Assembly: GCF_900106995.1 (NCBI RefSeq)
Contig: NZ_FNOK01000006.1
Span: 62,001-126,000, forward strand
Direction: 5' to 3'
Source of the DNA: Saccharopolyspora shandongensis
GTDB taxonomy: Bacteria > Actinomycetota > Actinomycetes > Mycobacteriales > Pseudonocardiaceae
DNA: 64,000 nt
The notes under the pieces are model-generated. The model was given only the letters and a program-made list of their open reading frames with translations, searched no databases and was not told the origin of the DNA. The translations under genes and the position numbers were made by a program. Shown here in pieces: positions 47,549-56,916 of this stretch (the stretch's first letter is position 1; each line of letters opens with the position of its first letter).

Positions 47549-49318
47549 ATGACCTACGACGCGGCGGCGAAGACCGGCGACCCCGCCGCGCTCGGAGCGC
47601 AGGCGCAGGCCTGGAGCACGCTCGCCGCAGCCCTGCGCAGCCACGAGGCGGACCTTCAGTCCCGGCTTGCCCATTCGCAGACCGGCGGCGGCTGGACCGG
47701 CCCCGCAGCGGACGCCTTTCACGACGCGACCGACGGCCTCACCGGGCGCATCGACGCGCTGTCCACCTTCTGCGAAGAAATGGCGCAAGCACTGGGTCAA
47801 CACGCGCAGCAGCAAAAACAGATTTCGGAGATTCTCAAAGAAATCGGAATTCAGATCGCGGCACTGGTCGCCTACATTGCCGCGGCGGCATTCTTTCCGG
47901 CGCTGATTGCGACTGCGGAAGCATACATCGCGACGCTGGTCGCGCAGTCGAACCGCATGCTTGCCCTGCTCGCCCAGATACTCGCCACACTCGCCCGTTG
48001 GCTCGCCTCGGTACGGGCCGCCGTTCAGCGGCTGGCGGCGGCGAGCTGGCGGGGAGAGAGCTTCAGCTTCGGCTATGGTCGCGCGCTGGTCGAGGGTTTC
48101 CGCGACTTCGTCATCGACATCGCCGCCAGCAGCACGGCGACGGGGATCACAGGCAAGGACATCAACCCGGAGCATCTGTTCACCAACGCGGCGATCAGCT
48201 TCGGCGTCGGCGGCGTCTTCGGCGGAGTAAGCGCAAGTGGACTGAAAAGGAAGCTCGACAGCTCGGGCGAGATCTTGCGCGGGCCGGACGGGCGGCCCGC
48301 TTTCGTGCCTTTCAGCGGTCAGATCGACGCCGCTGTGCAATCGCTGCGGTGGAACTCGCCGGGTCGGCGGACAACGCCGCCGGAGCCGAACTCTCTCGTC
48401 CCGCGCCCCGATGCACCCCGAGAACAGGCGATCTGGAGGCTCGATGATGCTCGGGCCAACGCCCGCGAGCTCGGCTTGCGGGGAAACCCGCGCGAACACC
48501 GCCACCTCATCGGCGAGGCGGACGCCGCGCACCAACGTGCCTCCGACGCCCGCGAGAAGCTCTCCGACGCACAATCTGCGCTGCAGGGCGCGGAAACCAG
48601 CGGGGCAGAAGCCCACACGGCGTTGCAGGCAGCGCGGAGCCGCGTCGACCACGCCGAACAGCGACTGTGGCGTGCGGAAAGCCTCCTCGCCGTCTACCAG
48701 CGATCGGGAAACCAGCGCTGGCAGGACGATGCGGAGACTTTCGTCCGGGAGGCCAGAGCGGAGCACCATGCCGCCACCCAACAGGTGACCGCATTGCGTG
48801 AACGGTACGACCGGGCGGTGCAGGCACTCGACACGGCACGTGACTCGGCGGGAGTGGCGCTTCGCGAGGTTGAGCAGGCCGAGGACGTTGTCAACGAGCT
48901 GCGGCGGATGCTGGCCGCGTCGAACGAAGTCAGGGCCGCGGCGATCCAGTTCAACATGCATGGCACCTTCGACGACAAGCTGCGAGAGGTGTGGCGGCAC
49001 AACGACTGGCGGGACTCCTTCGGCACCGCCAAGCCCTGGCAGTCGATCGTCTTTCACGAAAGCGTGCGCGACATCGCCAAGGGCGCGTCCGGCTCCGCCG
49101 CACAGTCGGCAGCTGGAATCGCGAACGGCAGCCGGGAGCCGGGCACCACTGGGCGTGACGTTCTCTTCGGTGCGCTTGCCGGCGGCGTGCGCGGGGTTGG
49201 TGTTGGCTCCGCCAGCAACCGGGCATTTCCCGACATGGGCCTCGAAGAATGGCTCTTTCGAATCGGTTTGAAGTCCACCGAAAGTTTCACCCGTGAACAA
49301 ATCAATGGGCCTCGATGA
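47549..49318 (+). CDS. Large WXG100-domain protein, candidate type VII effector
   Basis: 589 residues. Residues 1-95 form a WXG100-type hairpin with SQTGGGWTGPAADAFHDATD near 40-59. A pair of hydrophobic helices follows (IAALVAYIAAAAFFPALIAT), then a helical-linker region, a glycine-zipper stretch (AAISFGVGGVFGGVSASG), a long coiled coil (about 275-470) and a C-terminal 120 residues with two more Gly-rich segments (FGALAGGVRGVGVGS). The layout is that of polymorphic-toxin-like T7SS proteins, but no nuclease or other toxin motif was recognised at the C-terminus. ATG at 47549. No immunity gene is apparent downstream. Confidence 0.72.
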   Translation: MTYDAAAKTGDPAALGAQAQAWSTLAAALRSHEADLQSRLAHSQTGGGWTGPAADAFHDATDGLTGRIDALSTFCEEMAQALGQHAQQQKQISEILKEIGIQIAALVAYIAAAAFFPALIATAEAYIATLVAQSNRMLALLAQILATLARWLASVRAAVQRLAAASWRGESFSFGYGRALVEGFRDFVIDIAASSTATGITGKDINPEHLFTNAAISFGVGGVFGGVSASGLKRKLDSSGEILRGPDGRPAFVPFSGQIDAAVQSLRWNSPGRRTTPPEPNSLVPRPDAPREQAIWRLDDARANARELGLRGNPREHRHLIGEADAAHQRASDAREKLSDAQSALQGAETSGAEAHTALQAARSRVDHAEQRLWRAESLLAVYQRSGNQRWQDDAETFVREARAEHHAATQQVTALRERYDRAVQALDTARDSAGVALREVEQAEDVVNELRRMLAASNEVRAAAIQFNMHGTFDDKLREVWRHNDWRDSFGTAKPWQSIVFHESVRDIAKGASGSAAQSAAGIANGSREPGTTGRDVLFGALAGGVRGVGVGSASNRAFPDMGLEEWLFRIGLKSTESFTREQINGPR

Positions 49319-49487
49319 GCCCTTTCGCCGAGCCCTGACCGGAGACGCTTGTCGCGGTCTGTGACGCGTCCTGGACGCTGCGCATGGCCAACCCGCCACA
49401 CGTGGTCATTCATCGAACACGGCCACGGCAAAGTCGGGACTTGAGGAACATCCGTGTCGGACCGTGCGCCGAGCGAGTGCTCGACAT

Positions 49488-49502
49488 ATAACTATACCGA
49501 TA
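49488..49502 (+). repeat. 15-bp element, copy 2 (XRE promoter)
   Basis: ATAACTATACCGATA, 14 bases before the XRE start; identical to 46391-46405. Confidence 0.75.
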
Positions 49503-49516
49503 TTAGCATCACGGCC

Positions 49517-49789
49517 ATGGTGCGTGTGCCGCTGAACGAGCAAGAACGGCAACGGGGCGAACTGCTCGGCCAGGCGCTGCGGGAGGCCCGCGGCGCGCGC
49601 AGCATGGTCGAGGTCGCCGCCGCGTCCGGGATTTCCACGGAAACCCTCCGCAAGATCGAGAAGGGCCGGATCCCCACCCCTGCGTTCTTCACCGTCGCGG
49701 CGGTCGCGGACGCGGTGGGGCTGTCCCTGGACGAGCTGCGCAAGGACGTCGCGGCGACGCAGGAAGCGCAACAGCGCATGTCGGCGTGA
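49517..49789 (+). CDS. XRE-family helix-turn-helix regulator
   Basis: A 90-residue single-domain DNA-binding protein. The helix-turn-helix is MVEVAAASGISTETLRKIEK (about 30-49), with the following FFTVAAVADAVGLSLDEL. The family is common beside methionine aminopeptidase genes in actinobacteria. Here the map gene is 3.1 kb away, with the WXG100 locus between. The 15-bp element before both genes is a good operator candidate. ATG at 49517 follows a short AT-rich leader. Confidence 0.85.
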   Translation: MVRVPLNEQERQRGELLGQALREARGARSMVEVAAASGISTETLRKIEKGRIPTPAFFTVAAVADAVGLSLDELRKDVAATQEAQQRMSA

Positions 49790-50059
49790 CCCGACAGGGC
49801 CGGACATAACCCTTCCTTAAGGCCGACTGAAGGCAGCCGGTCGCGCAGACCTCTCCACATCGGGCGCCGGTCCGTTTCGGACAGTCCACATCAGACACCA
49901 CTGGCAGCGACTCTTCGTGTCCGCGCATGCGTTTCCAGTTGACCCCGCCGCATCTCGCGTGCGCTGCGATGGAGATCACAGGCGGGTGCTCGTGTGGTGC
50001 GTACGCTCCGGCAACCGGCCGGGAACCCGCCGGGCGCGTGGAAATTCCGACACGAATCC

Positions 50060-50677
50060 ATGACGAATTCGCTACGATTCGCCGGCCGGGGTCGGGGACA
50101 GGACAACAACCGGCAGAACACGAACGGAGACCAGTTGCCCGCCGAGCACCCCGACCCGTTGCGCCGCTGGTGGTGGCGGACCCCGCTGGCGGCACGCCTG
50201 CTGCCCGCGGTCGCGCTGCTGACCGCGACCGGCGCCGGCGCCCTCAGCGCGCTGCCCGCCGGCGGCCAGGACCTCGCTACCACGCCTCCCCCGCGCACCC
50301 CCGTCGACTACGTCGCGCCGACCACCACCACGGCACCGGTCACCACGACCGCCTCGGCCGCGGAAACCGCCGAGGCAGAACCGGTCTCGTCGCCGACGAC
50401 CAGCAGCAGCCGGAAAGCGACCACCACCACGGCGGCACCGGTCACCACGACCACTCCCCCAGCCCAGCCCACCCGCGGTCCCACCCCGCCGGGCCGGGAC
50501 CGCGGCCGGCCCACCACCTCAACCACCTCCACCGGCGACGAGGACGGCTGGGTCCCGGAGGTCACCGAAGGCGAGCGCTGCTCCCGCGAAGGCGATGTCG
50601 GCCGCACCTCCTCGGGCGCCGCCGCCAGCTGCGAACGCGACGACCACGGCAAGCTGAGGTGGACCACGCAATGGTGA
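50060..50677 (+). CDS. Membrane-anchored Thr/Pro-rich exported protein
   Basis: 205 residues. One transmembrane helix (RLLPAVALLTATGAGALSAL, about 47-66) follows a basic N-terminus. A long, disordered Thr/Pro/Ala linker comes next (TTTTAPVTTTASAAE and repeats, to about 155). It ends in a small folded tail with two cysteines (GERCSREGDVGRTSSGAAASC), probably outside the cell. The sequence is low-complexity, so only the layout can be trusted. The stop overlaps the next gene by 7 bases. ATG at 50060; GTG at 49994 is possible. Confidence 0.65.
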   Translation: MTNSLRFAGRGRGQDNNRQNTNGDQLPAEHPDPLRRWWWRTPLAARLLPAVALLTATGAGALSALPAGGQDLATTPPPRTPVDYVAPTTTTAPVTTTASAAETAEAEPVSSPTTSSSRKATTTTAAPVTTTTPPAQPTRGPTPPGRDRGRPTTSTTSTGDEDGWVPEVTEGERCSREGDVGRTSSGAAASCERDDHGKLRWTTQW

Positions 50678-51606
50678 ACGAGAACAGCCGCGAAACCGAC
50701 CGCCACCACGCCAGCGCCCTGCGCATCCTGGAAAACGGCCCCTACGCCCCGCAATGCCCCCACGGGCACGGCCCGCTGACCACCATCGCCGACCACACCG
50801 CGCCCACCGGTGTGGCGATGGCCTGCCAGCAATGCGGACAACGCCGCGGCATGGAGATCACGATGCTGCGCACCCTGCTCAACCCCGAGAACGCCGACTT
50901 CGACCAGCCGCTGGCGACCTCGCCCACCGACAACCCGGCGGCGCGAGCCGTCGCCAACACCGACGACCCGACTTTGGTCGCCGTCACCAACACCGACGCC
51001 CCGGAGCCGGCCGACACGGACAACCAGGCGCAGGCCAACACCGACGACCCGGAGCTGGTGGCCGTCACCACCGAAATCCCCCGGGTGCAGCTCGAAGACA
51101 CCGCCCGCGAGCCGCTGGGCAAGATCACCTCGCACCACACCCGCGACGACGCCGACGGCGACGAGGCGGACCTCGACCACGTCCCGCCGCCGCCCCGCGG
51201 CCACCAGCCCGACGGCACGATCCGCACCACCGGCTGGCTTCAGCTGGGCACCCGCCCGATCAGTTCCGGGCTGTGGGCCGCGCTCGCCGGCGCCGCACTC
51301 GGCCTCGCCCTCATCGACCTCAACACCTGGCTGCCGCTGGTCCTGCCCGCAGCCGCCTACGTGCTCTGGTTCGCCACCACCCGCTGGATCCGGCCCGCCT
51401 CGGCCGCCACCAACCTCGAACAGGTCTACGCCGACGAACTGCTCCCCGGCGACGCGATCCGCATCTACGGCCCGATCGGGCCCGTCGGCATCGTCGACCA
51501 GGTCACCCCGGCCGCCAACGAGCAGGTCCTCGTCCGCTTCACCGGCGGCACCCAGCGCTTCCTGCCCGCCGACGCCCGCTGCCACCTCGTGGCACTGCGC
51601 AACTAG
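50671..51606 (+). CDS. Hypothetical protein with zinc-ribbon-like N-terminus and membrane segment
   Basis: 311 residues, unknown function. Near residues 28-60 it has CPHGHG and CQQCGQ, a possible zinc ribbon. An acidic, repetitive middle follows (NTDDPTLVAVTNTDAPEPAD and similar). Two hydrophobic stretches (LWAALAGAALGLALIDL and LPLVLPAAAYVLWFA) near 205-245 form a membrane hairpin, then a soluble KOW/OB-like tail (LLPGDAIRIYGPIGPVGIVD). The overlap with the upstream gene suggests co-transcription. It converges on the histidine phosphatase gene with only 6 bases between. Confidence 0.65.
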   Translation: MVNENSRETDRHHASALRILENGPYAPQCPHGHGPLTTIADHTAPTGVAMACQQCGQRRGMEITMLRTLLNPENADFDQPLATSPTDNPAARAVANTDDPTLVAVTNTDAPEPADTDNQAQANTDDPELVAVTTEIPRVQLEDTAREPLGKITSHHTRDDADGDEADLDHVPPPPRGHQPDGTIRTTGWLQLGTRPISSGLWAALAGAALGLALIDLNTWLPLVLPAAAYVLWFATTRWIRPASAATNLEQVYADELLPGDAIRIYGPIGPVGIVDQVTPAANEQVLVRFTGGTQRFLPADARCHLVALRN

Positions 51607-51612
51607 CGCGGC

Positions 51613-52293
51613 TCAGCGATCCGGCGAGCCCGTCGTCCCGCCCACGACCGCATCCGACTTCGCCGCGTCCACCGGCGGCACCAATCCCGACACGTCGCCG
51701 CCGGTGTCGTTGACCTTCAGCACGAACGGCCTCGTCTCGGTGTAGCGCACCACGCTCACCGAGCACGGGTCCACCACGATCCGCTGGAACCCGTCCAGGT
51801 GCAGCCCCAGCGCATCCGCCAGCACCGACTTGATCACATCGCCGTGGGTGCACGCCAACCACACCGCATCCGGGCCGAACCGGCGATCGTGCGCCCGCAC
51901 CGCGGCCACCGACCGCGCCTGCACCTGCGCCAATCCCTCGCCGCCCGGGAACACCGCCGCCGACGGATGCTGCTGCACGACCTTCCACAGCGGCTCCGCG
52001 GTCAACTCGGTGATCTTCCGCCCGGTCCAGTCGCCGTAGTCGACCTCGGCCAGATCCGGCTCCACCAGCGGCGAAAGCCCGCGCTGCGCGGCCAACCCCG
52101 CCACGGTCTCCCGGCACCGCTGCAACGGCGACACCACGATCCCGGCCAGCGGCACCCCCGCCAACCGGTCCACCAACCCGGCCGCCTGGCCCACCCCCGT
52201 CTCGTCCAACCCGACGCCGGGCGAACGCCCCGCCAACGTACCGGCACCATTGGCCGCCGACCGCGCATGCCGCAACAGGATGAGAGTCGCCAC
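51613..52293 (-). CDS. Histidine phosphatase / phosphoglycerate-mutase-like (MSMEG_4193-like)
   Basis: A 226-residue histidine phosphatase. The phospho-His motif LLRHARSAANG is at the start. RCRETVAGL is the Arg region, GLAEVDYGDWTG-type sequence gives the conserved Glu, and LACTHGDVIKSVLAD the second His. The MSMEG_4193 subgroup lies near mycothiol and undecaprenyl-phosphate genes in actinobacteria, and here uppP is directly upstream. GTG at 52293 begins the conserved sequence. The substrate is unknown. A terminator between uppP and this gene suggests separate transcription. Confidence 0.87.
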   Translation of the reverse strand: MATLILLRHARSAANGAGTLAGRSPGVGLDETGVGQAAGLVDRLAGVPLAGIVVSPLQRCRETVAGLAAQRGLSPLVEPDLAEVDYGDWTGRKITELTAEPLWKVVQQHPSAAVFPGGEGLAQVQARSVAAVRAHDRRFGPDAVWLACTHGDVIKSVLADALGLHLDGFQRIVVDPCSVSVVRYTETRPFVLKVNDTGGDVSGLVPPVDAAKSDAVVGGTTGSPDR

Positions 52294-52350
52294 GCCCGCC
52301 GACTGTAGGCCCCACCCCCGCGCCACCCACCACAACCCCCGGCAAACGAA

Positions 52351-52384
52351 AACGCGGCCGGCACCCGACGGTGCCGACCGCGTT
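52351..52384 (-). terminator. Intrinsic terminator after uppP
   Basis: AACGCGGCCGGCACC and GGTGCCGACCGCGTT form a 15-bp stem with one mismatch. Read on the minus strand it is followed by TTTTCGTTT. It ends uppP. Confidence 0.8.
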
Positions 52385-52398
52385 CCCCTATCACCGGA

Positions 52399-53247
52399 TC
52401 ACGGCTGCATGACGCCGAAACCCAACAACCCGAACACCAGCAAACCCAACGCGATCCGGTACCACACGAACAAGTACACGCTGTGCCGCTCCACGAACCG
52501 CAGCAGCCAGGCGATCACCGCATACCCGATCACCCCGGCCACCACCGTCGCCACGATCATCTGCGCCGTCGTCGGCTGCAGCCCGTACGGGCTCGGCTCG
52601 AACACGTGCGGGATCTCCGACAACCCCGCCGCGAACACCGCCGGAATCGCCAGCAAGAACGAGAACCGCACCGCCGTCGGCCGATCCAGCCCCAACGACA
52701 GACCGGCCGTGATCGTGCCGCCCGACCGCGACACACCCGGGATCAACGCCAACGCCTGCGCGAAACCCATCACCACGCCATCGCTGAGCCGCAACCGGTC
52801 CTGCGACCGCCGCTGCTGACCGAACCGCTCCGCCAACCCCATCAGCACACCGAACACGATCAACGTCGTACCCGTGATCCACAGGCTCCGGAACGTCGAC
52901 CTGATGAAGTCCTGGAACAGGAAACCCAGCACACCGATCGGCAAACTACCGATGATCACGTACCACGCCAGCCGGTAGTCCTGCGTCCGCCGAACCTCGG
53001 CGTTCACCAAACCCCGGAACCACACGCCCACCAGCCGGACGATGTCCTTCAAGAAGAAGATCACCACCGCCAGCTCGGTACCGATCTGCGTCACCGCCGT
53101 GAACGACGCACCAGCATCGTCACCGAAGAACAGCTTCGACACGATCGACAGATGACCGGACGAAGAAATCGGAAGGAACTCCGTGAGCCCCTGGACCACG
53201 GCCAACACCATGGTCTGCAACCACGACAACGAAACCCACTCCAGCAC
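52399..53247 (-). CDS. uppP: Undecaprenyl-diphosphatase
   Basis: A 282-residue integral membrane phosphatase recycling undecaprenyl pyrophosphate for cell-wall synthesis. The family motifs are [17 protein letters not shown] near 17-33 (Glu-rich and Ser-rich) and [17 protein letters not shown] near 160-176 (PGxSRSG). About eight hydrophobic helices match the fold. GTG at 53247 is used; the frame upstream of it lacks homology. Overexpression of the family gives bacitracin tolerance. Confidence 0.95.
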   Translation of the reverse strand: MLEWVSLSWLQTMVLAVVQGLTEFLPISSSGHLSIVSKLFFGDDAGASFTAVTQIGTELAVVIFFLKDIVRLVGVWFRGLVNAEVRRTQDYRLAWYVIIGSLPIGVLGFLFQDFIRSTFRSLWITGTTLIVFGVLMGLAERFGQQRRSQDRLRLSDGVVMGFAQALALIPGVSRSGGTITAGLSLGLDRPTAVRFSFLLAIPAVFAAGLSEIPHVFEPSPYGLQPTTAQMIVATVVAGVIGYAVIAWLLRFVERHSVYLFVWYRIALGLLVFGLLGFGVMQP

Positions 53248-53509
53248 GATCGCGGAAACTCTTGTGCGCCCACCGGCCACCGGCCGCCGAGCCCGAAGCC
53301 CAAATCTTGCAGCATTCCCACCAACCGCCCACCCCCACCCCGGGGAACCACATCCCACCAGGTCAGGGAACGACTGATCACAGCGAGCAACGAACAAACC
53401 CGGCACCCACCGGCACCACGCCCCGAACTGTGATCCGGAACACCCAGAACCAGACCCGCCGCAGCAGCCTCACCGCCCACGACCGCCACAGGCAATACCC
53501 TCACCCACC

Positions 53510-54481
53510 GTGGAACACCGACAACTCGGCCGCAGCGGCCTCCGCGTCTCCCGACTCGCCCTCGGCACCATGACCTGGGGACTCGACACCGACGCCGACG
53601 AAGCCGCCGAGCAACTGTCCACCTTCCACGAAGCCGGCGGCACCCTCGTCGACACCGCCGACGTCTACCAGGACGGCCACACCGAAGAAATCCTCGGCGA
53701 CCTCCTCACCACCCAACTCCCCCGCGACGAAATCGTCCTCGCCACCAAAGCCGTCGCCCGCCGCACACCCGGCCCCTTCGGCGGCGGCGCCTCCCGCGGC
53801 GCCCTCCTCACCGCCCTCGACGGCTCACTGCGCCGCCTCCGCACCGACCACGTCGACCTCTGGCAACTCCACGCCTGGGACCCCGCCGTCCCCCTCGACG
53901 AAACCCTCTCCGCCATCGACACCGCCGTCACCAGCGGCCGCGTCCGCTACGCCGGCATCTCCAACTACGCGGGCTGGCAACTCGCCACCGCCGCCACCCA
54001 CCAAAACGCCCACCCCACCCGCACCCCCCTCATCGCCAACCAAGCCGAGTACTCGCTCCTCGAACGCGGCATCGAACGCGAAGTCAGCCCCGCCGCCACC
54101 CACCACGGCCTCGGCCTCCTCGCCTGGGCACCACTCGGCCGCGGCGTCCTCACCGGCAAGTACCGCAACGCCACCCCACCCGACTCCCGCGGCGCCACCA
54201 GCCACCTCGCCAGCTACGTCGAACACCACCGCACCGAACGCGCCGCCCGCATCGTCCACGCCGTCCTCACCGCCGCCGAAGGCCTCGGCACCTCACCCGT
54301 CCACGTCGCCCTCGCCTGGGTCCGCGACCGCCCCGGCGTCACCGCCCCCATCCTCGGCGCCCGCACCAACAACCAGCTCAAAACCGCCCTCGACGCCGAA
54401 GACCTCACCCTCCCCCCAGCCATCCGCGCCGCCCTCGACGACATCAGCGCACCCGAACAGAGCTACCCCGCCCAGCCCTGA
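53510..54481 (+). CDS. Aldo/keto reductase
   Basis: A 323-residue TIM-barrel NADP-dependent reductase. The first strand is HRQLGRSGLRVSRLALGTM. The catalytic Asp/Tyr pair lies in VDTADVYQDG (near 46-55), Lys in LATKAVA, His in LWQLHAWDP, and cofactor binding in SNYAGWQL and VTAPILGARTNNQL. GTG at 53510. It is divergent from uppP; the substrate is unknown. Codon use is extreme, with runs of C-ending codons. Confidence 0.9.
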   Translation: MEHRQLGRSGLRVSRLALGTMTWGLDTDADEAAEQLSTFHEAGGTLVDTADVYQDGHTEEILGDLLTTQLPRDEIVLATKAVARRTPGPFGGGASRGALLTALDGSLRRLRTDHVDLWQLHAWDPAVPLDETLSAIDTAVTSGRVRYAGISNYAGWQLATAATHQNAHPTRTPLIANQAEYSLLERGIEREVSPAATHHGLGLLAWAPLGRGVLTGKYRNATPPDSRGATSHLASYVEHHRTERAARIVHAVLTAAEGLGTSPVHVALAWVRDRPGVTAPILGARTNNQLKTALDAEDLTLPPAIRAALDDISAPEQSYPAQP

Positions 54482-54582
54482 CACCCCGGGCCAACCACCA
54501 CCCGACCGACCGAATCAGGGATGCTGGAGCCAGCAACACGCACCGCAACCCGCGGGGCACGCGGCACCAAGGAGGACCCCCG

Positions 54583-55563
54583 TTGCGTCGGCTGGCCATC
54601 ATCTGCCTCTCCGCAACCCTGCTCACCGGCTGCGGAATGGACACCACCAGCGACCCCCTCCAGGTCACCGACACCCTGACGGCCGCCACACCCGCCACCG
54701 CGCCACCGGCAACCGCCCCACCGGCAGGGACCGTCCACCCCGCACCCCCCGTGCAGCTCGCCGCCTACGACCGCGACACCCACACCCTCGTGCTCGCCAG
54801 CGGCCCCCAGCTCACCCTGGTGGACACGCGCACCAACACCCAGCGCAACCTCACGCTCCCCAGCGCCCCCGCCGCCCTGCGCGCCGAACGCGGCCGACTC
54901 ACCGCCGCACTCCCCGACGCCAACCTCATCAGCCGCGTCGACCTGCGCACCGCCACCGCACAACCCACCCAGGTCCCCGGCGGCCCGATCGACGCCATCG
55001 ACCTCGACGGCAACCGAACCGCCGTCATCCTCCGCGACAGCGGCACCGTCACCGTCCTCCACAACGGCAACCCCACCGCCACCACCGAGAAATTCCAGGG
55101 CCCCGCGCAACTGCTGCCCACCCGCGACGGCATCGCGGTCCTAGACCGCCTCACCACCGCGATCACCCCCATCGACCCCGCAACCGGCACCAAAGGCGCC
55201 GGCCTCCGCGCCGGACAAGGCGCCACCAACGCCGTCACCGACCGCTACGGCCGCATCCTCACCATCGACACCCGAGGCCAAGAACTCCTCGCCTTCAGCA
55301 CCGACCCGCTGATCATGAAACAGCGCTACCCCGTGCCCGGCGCCCCCTACGGCCTCGCCTACGACCCCACCCGCGATCTAGCCTGGGTCACGCTGACCGC
55401 AACCAACGAACTCGTCGGCTACGACATCGCCGGCGGCGAACCCCAGGAACGCCACCGGCTGCCCACCATCAGCCAACCCAACGCAGTCGCAGTCGACCCA
55501 GACACCGGAGACGTCTACATCGCCTCCGCCAACGGCGCCGGCTACCAGGTGGTGAGAGCGTGA
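54583..55563 (+). CDS. Lipoprotein with beta-propeller domain
   Basis: A 326-residue exported lipoprotein. A signal peptide ends in the lipobox LLTGC, with the modified Cys near 17. A Thr/Pro/Ala linker follows. From about residue 55, six or seven repeats of Asp/Gly-rich strands (such as LAAYDRDTHTLVLASG and VAVDPDTGDVYIASANG) match YncE/SMP-30-like propellers. TTG at 54583 has AAGGAGG upstream. The stop overlaps the next gene in a GTGA arrangement. Its role is unknown, perhaps ligand binding at the surface. Confidence 0.8.
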   Translation: MRRLAIICLSATLLTGCGMDTTSDPLQVTDTLTAATPATAPPATAPPAGTVHPAPPVQLAAYDRDTHTLVLASGPQLTLVDTRTNTQRNLTLPSAPAALRAERGRLTAALPDANLISRVDLRTATAQPTQVPGGPIDAIDLDGNRTAVILRDSGTVTVLHNGNPTATTEKFQGPAQLLPTRDGIAVLDRLTTAITPIDPATGTKGAGLRAGQGATNAVTDRYGRILTIDTRGQELLAFSTDPLIMKQRYPVPGAPYGLAYDPTRDLAWVTLTATNELVGYDIAGGEPQERHRLPTISQPNAVAVDPDTGDVYIASANGAGYQVVRA

Positions 55564-55778
55564 ACGCAGAAGGAACCGACACCGAAACAGACTGGGAATA
55601 CCAACCGCTGCGCCTCCCACCAGGCGTCACCCGCTGGAGCGCAGCGACCCAACTCAGCATCCACGCCGAATTCTCCGGCTGGGAACTGTCCCGCGTACTC
55701 CTCTACGCCGACGGAACCCGCAAGATCTGGCTACGCCGCCGCCGAACCACCCCCGGCGTACCCGGCCTGCTCACCTGA
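55560..55778 (+). CDS. DUF5703 family protein
   Basis: A 72-residue conserved actinobacterial protein. The family sequence DWEYQPLRLPPGVTR, then HAEFSGWELSRVLLYADGTR and KIWLRRR is complete. No function is known. It is translationally coupled to the lipoprotein gene upstream. Confidence 0.85.
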   Translation: MNAEGTDTETDWEYQPLRLPPGVTRWSAATQLSIHAEFSGWELSRVLLYADGTRKIWLRRRRTTPGVPGLLT

Positions 55779-55783
55779 CCCGG

Positions 55784-56833
55784 TCACGGCACCCGCAGCA
55801 ACCACTCCCGCGTCGCGAACTTCGACTCCACCAACTCGCGCGCCCGCTGCCGCTCGCCCTCCGACACCGGACCATCGGACAACCCGAACCGCCGGCGGAA
55901 CCCCTCGATCAACCGCTCGATGATCACCTCACGAGCCAACCCCGTCTGCCGCCGCAACGGATCCACCCGCTTCTTCGCGCTCGTGATCCCCTTGTCCGAC
56001 AACTTCTCCTTCCCCACCCGCAACACCTCACCCATCTTGTCCGCATCGATGCTGTAAGACATCGTCACGTGGTGCAGCACCGCACCCGACACCAACCGCT
56101 TCTGCGCCGCACCACCGATCTTCCCGCCATCCGACGCGATGTCGTTCAACGGCTGGTACCACACGTTCAACCCCAACTCCCGCAACACACCCAGCACCCA
56201 GTCGTCCAAGAACGCGTACGACTCCGCGAACGTCATCCCCGCCACCAGCGAACCCGGCGCATAAAGCGAATACGTCACCGTGTTCCCCGGCTCCACGAAC
56301 ATCGCCCCACCACCGGTGATCCGCCGCACCACCTCCACCCCATGCCGCTGCGCACCAGCCACGTCCACCTCGTTGCGCACCGACTGGAAACTCCCGATGA
56401 TCACCGCCGGCGCCGCCCACTCCCAGAACCGCAACGTCGGCGCCCGCCGCCCCGCCGCCACCTCCTCGGCCAGCACCTGGTCCAACGCCATGTGCATCAA
56501 CGGCGTCTGCGGCCCATCGTGGACCAACCGCCACTCGTGATCAGCCCAATCCGACGCACGCGTCAACGCCCGCCGCACCGCGACCCCCACCGCCTCCGCG
56601 TCGAAACCCACCAACCGCGCACCAGCGGGCAACCCGCCCCGGATCCGCGCCGCCAACTCAGCACCATCGGCATCCGCCGGCGCCCCCGTCAACGCACCGT
56701 TGATGTCCTCCAAAGCCTCATCCGGCTCCAGGAAGAAGTCCCCGCTCAACCGCACATCCGCCAGCCGGCCGTCCACAACGTCCAGATCGACCACGACCAG
56801 CTTCCCGCCGGGAACCTTGTACTCACCGTGCAC
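55784..56833 (-). CDS. lplA: Lipoate-protein ligase A family protein
   Basis: A 349-residue lipoyl/biotinyl ligase-fold protein. The N-terminal 85 residues (KVPGGKLVVVDLDVVDGRLAD) match the accessory domain normally at the C-terminus of LplA, here placed first. The catalytic domain carries LRFWEWAAPAVIIGSFQSVR and the signature VVRRITGGGAMFVEPG, with the essential Lys in NDIASDGGKIGGAAQKR near 250. It uses free lipoate or an octanoyl donor. GTG at 56833. The gene is divergent from the deacylase. Confidence 0.85.
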   Translation of the reverse strand: MHGEYKVPGGKLVVVDLDVVDGRLADVRLSGDFFLEPDEALEDINGALTGAPADADGAELAARIRGGLPAGARLVGFDAEAVGVAVRRALTRASDWADHEWRLVHDGPQTPLMHMALDQVLAEEVAAGRRAPTLRFWEWAAPAVIIGSFQSVRNEVDVAGAQRHGVEVVRRITGGGAMFVEPGNTVTYSLYAPGSLVAGMTFAESYAFLDDWVLGVLRELGLNVWYQPLNDIASDGGKIGGAAQKRLVSGAVLHHVTMSYSIDADKMGEVLRVGKEKLSDKGITSAKKRVDPLRRQTGLAREVIIERLIEGFRRRFGLSDGPVSEGERQRARELVESKFATREWLLRVP

Positions 56834-56916
56834 CGCACACCCCTGACCTAGACACCGACGAACCGGACAACATCACACGACCACCGTTATTCCACCGCAC
56901 CCGAAAGGCAGCCCGA

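Noticed and set aside
50308-51585. A 425-codon minus-strand frame opposite 50060-51606
   Set aside because: Val/Gly-rich repetitive shadow of the Thr/Pro-rich and acidic plus-strand genes.
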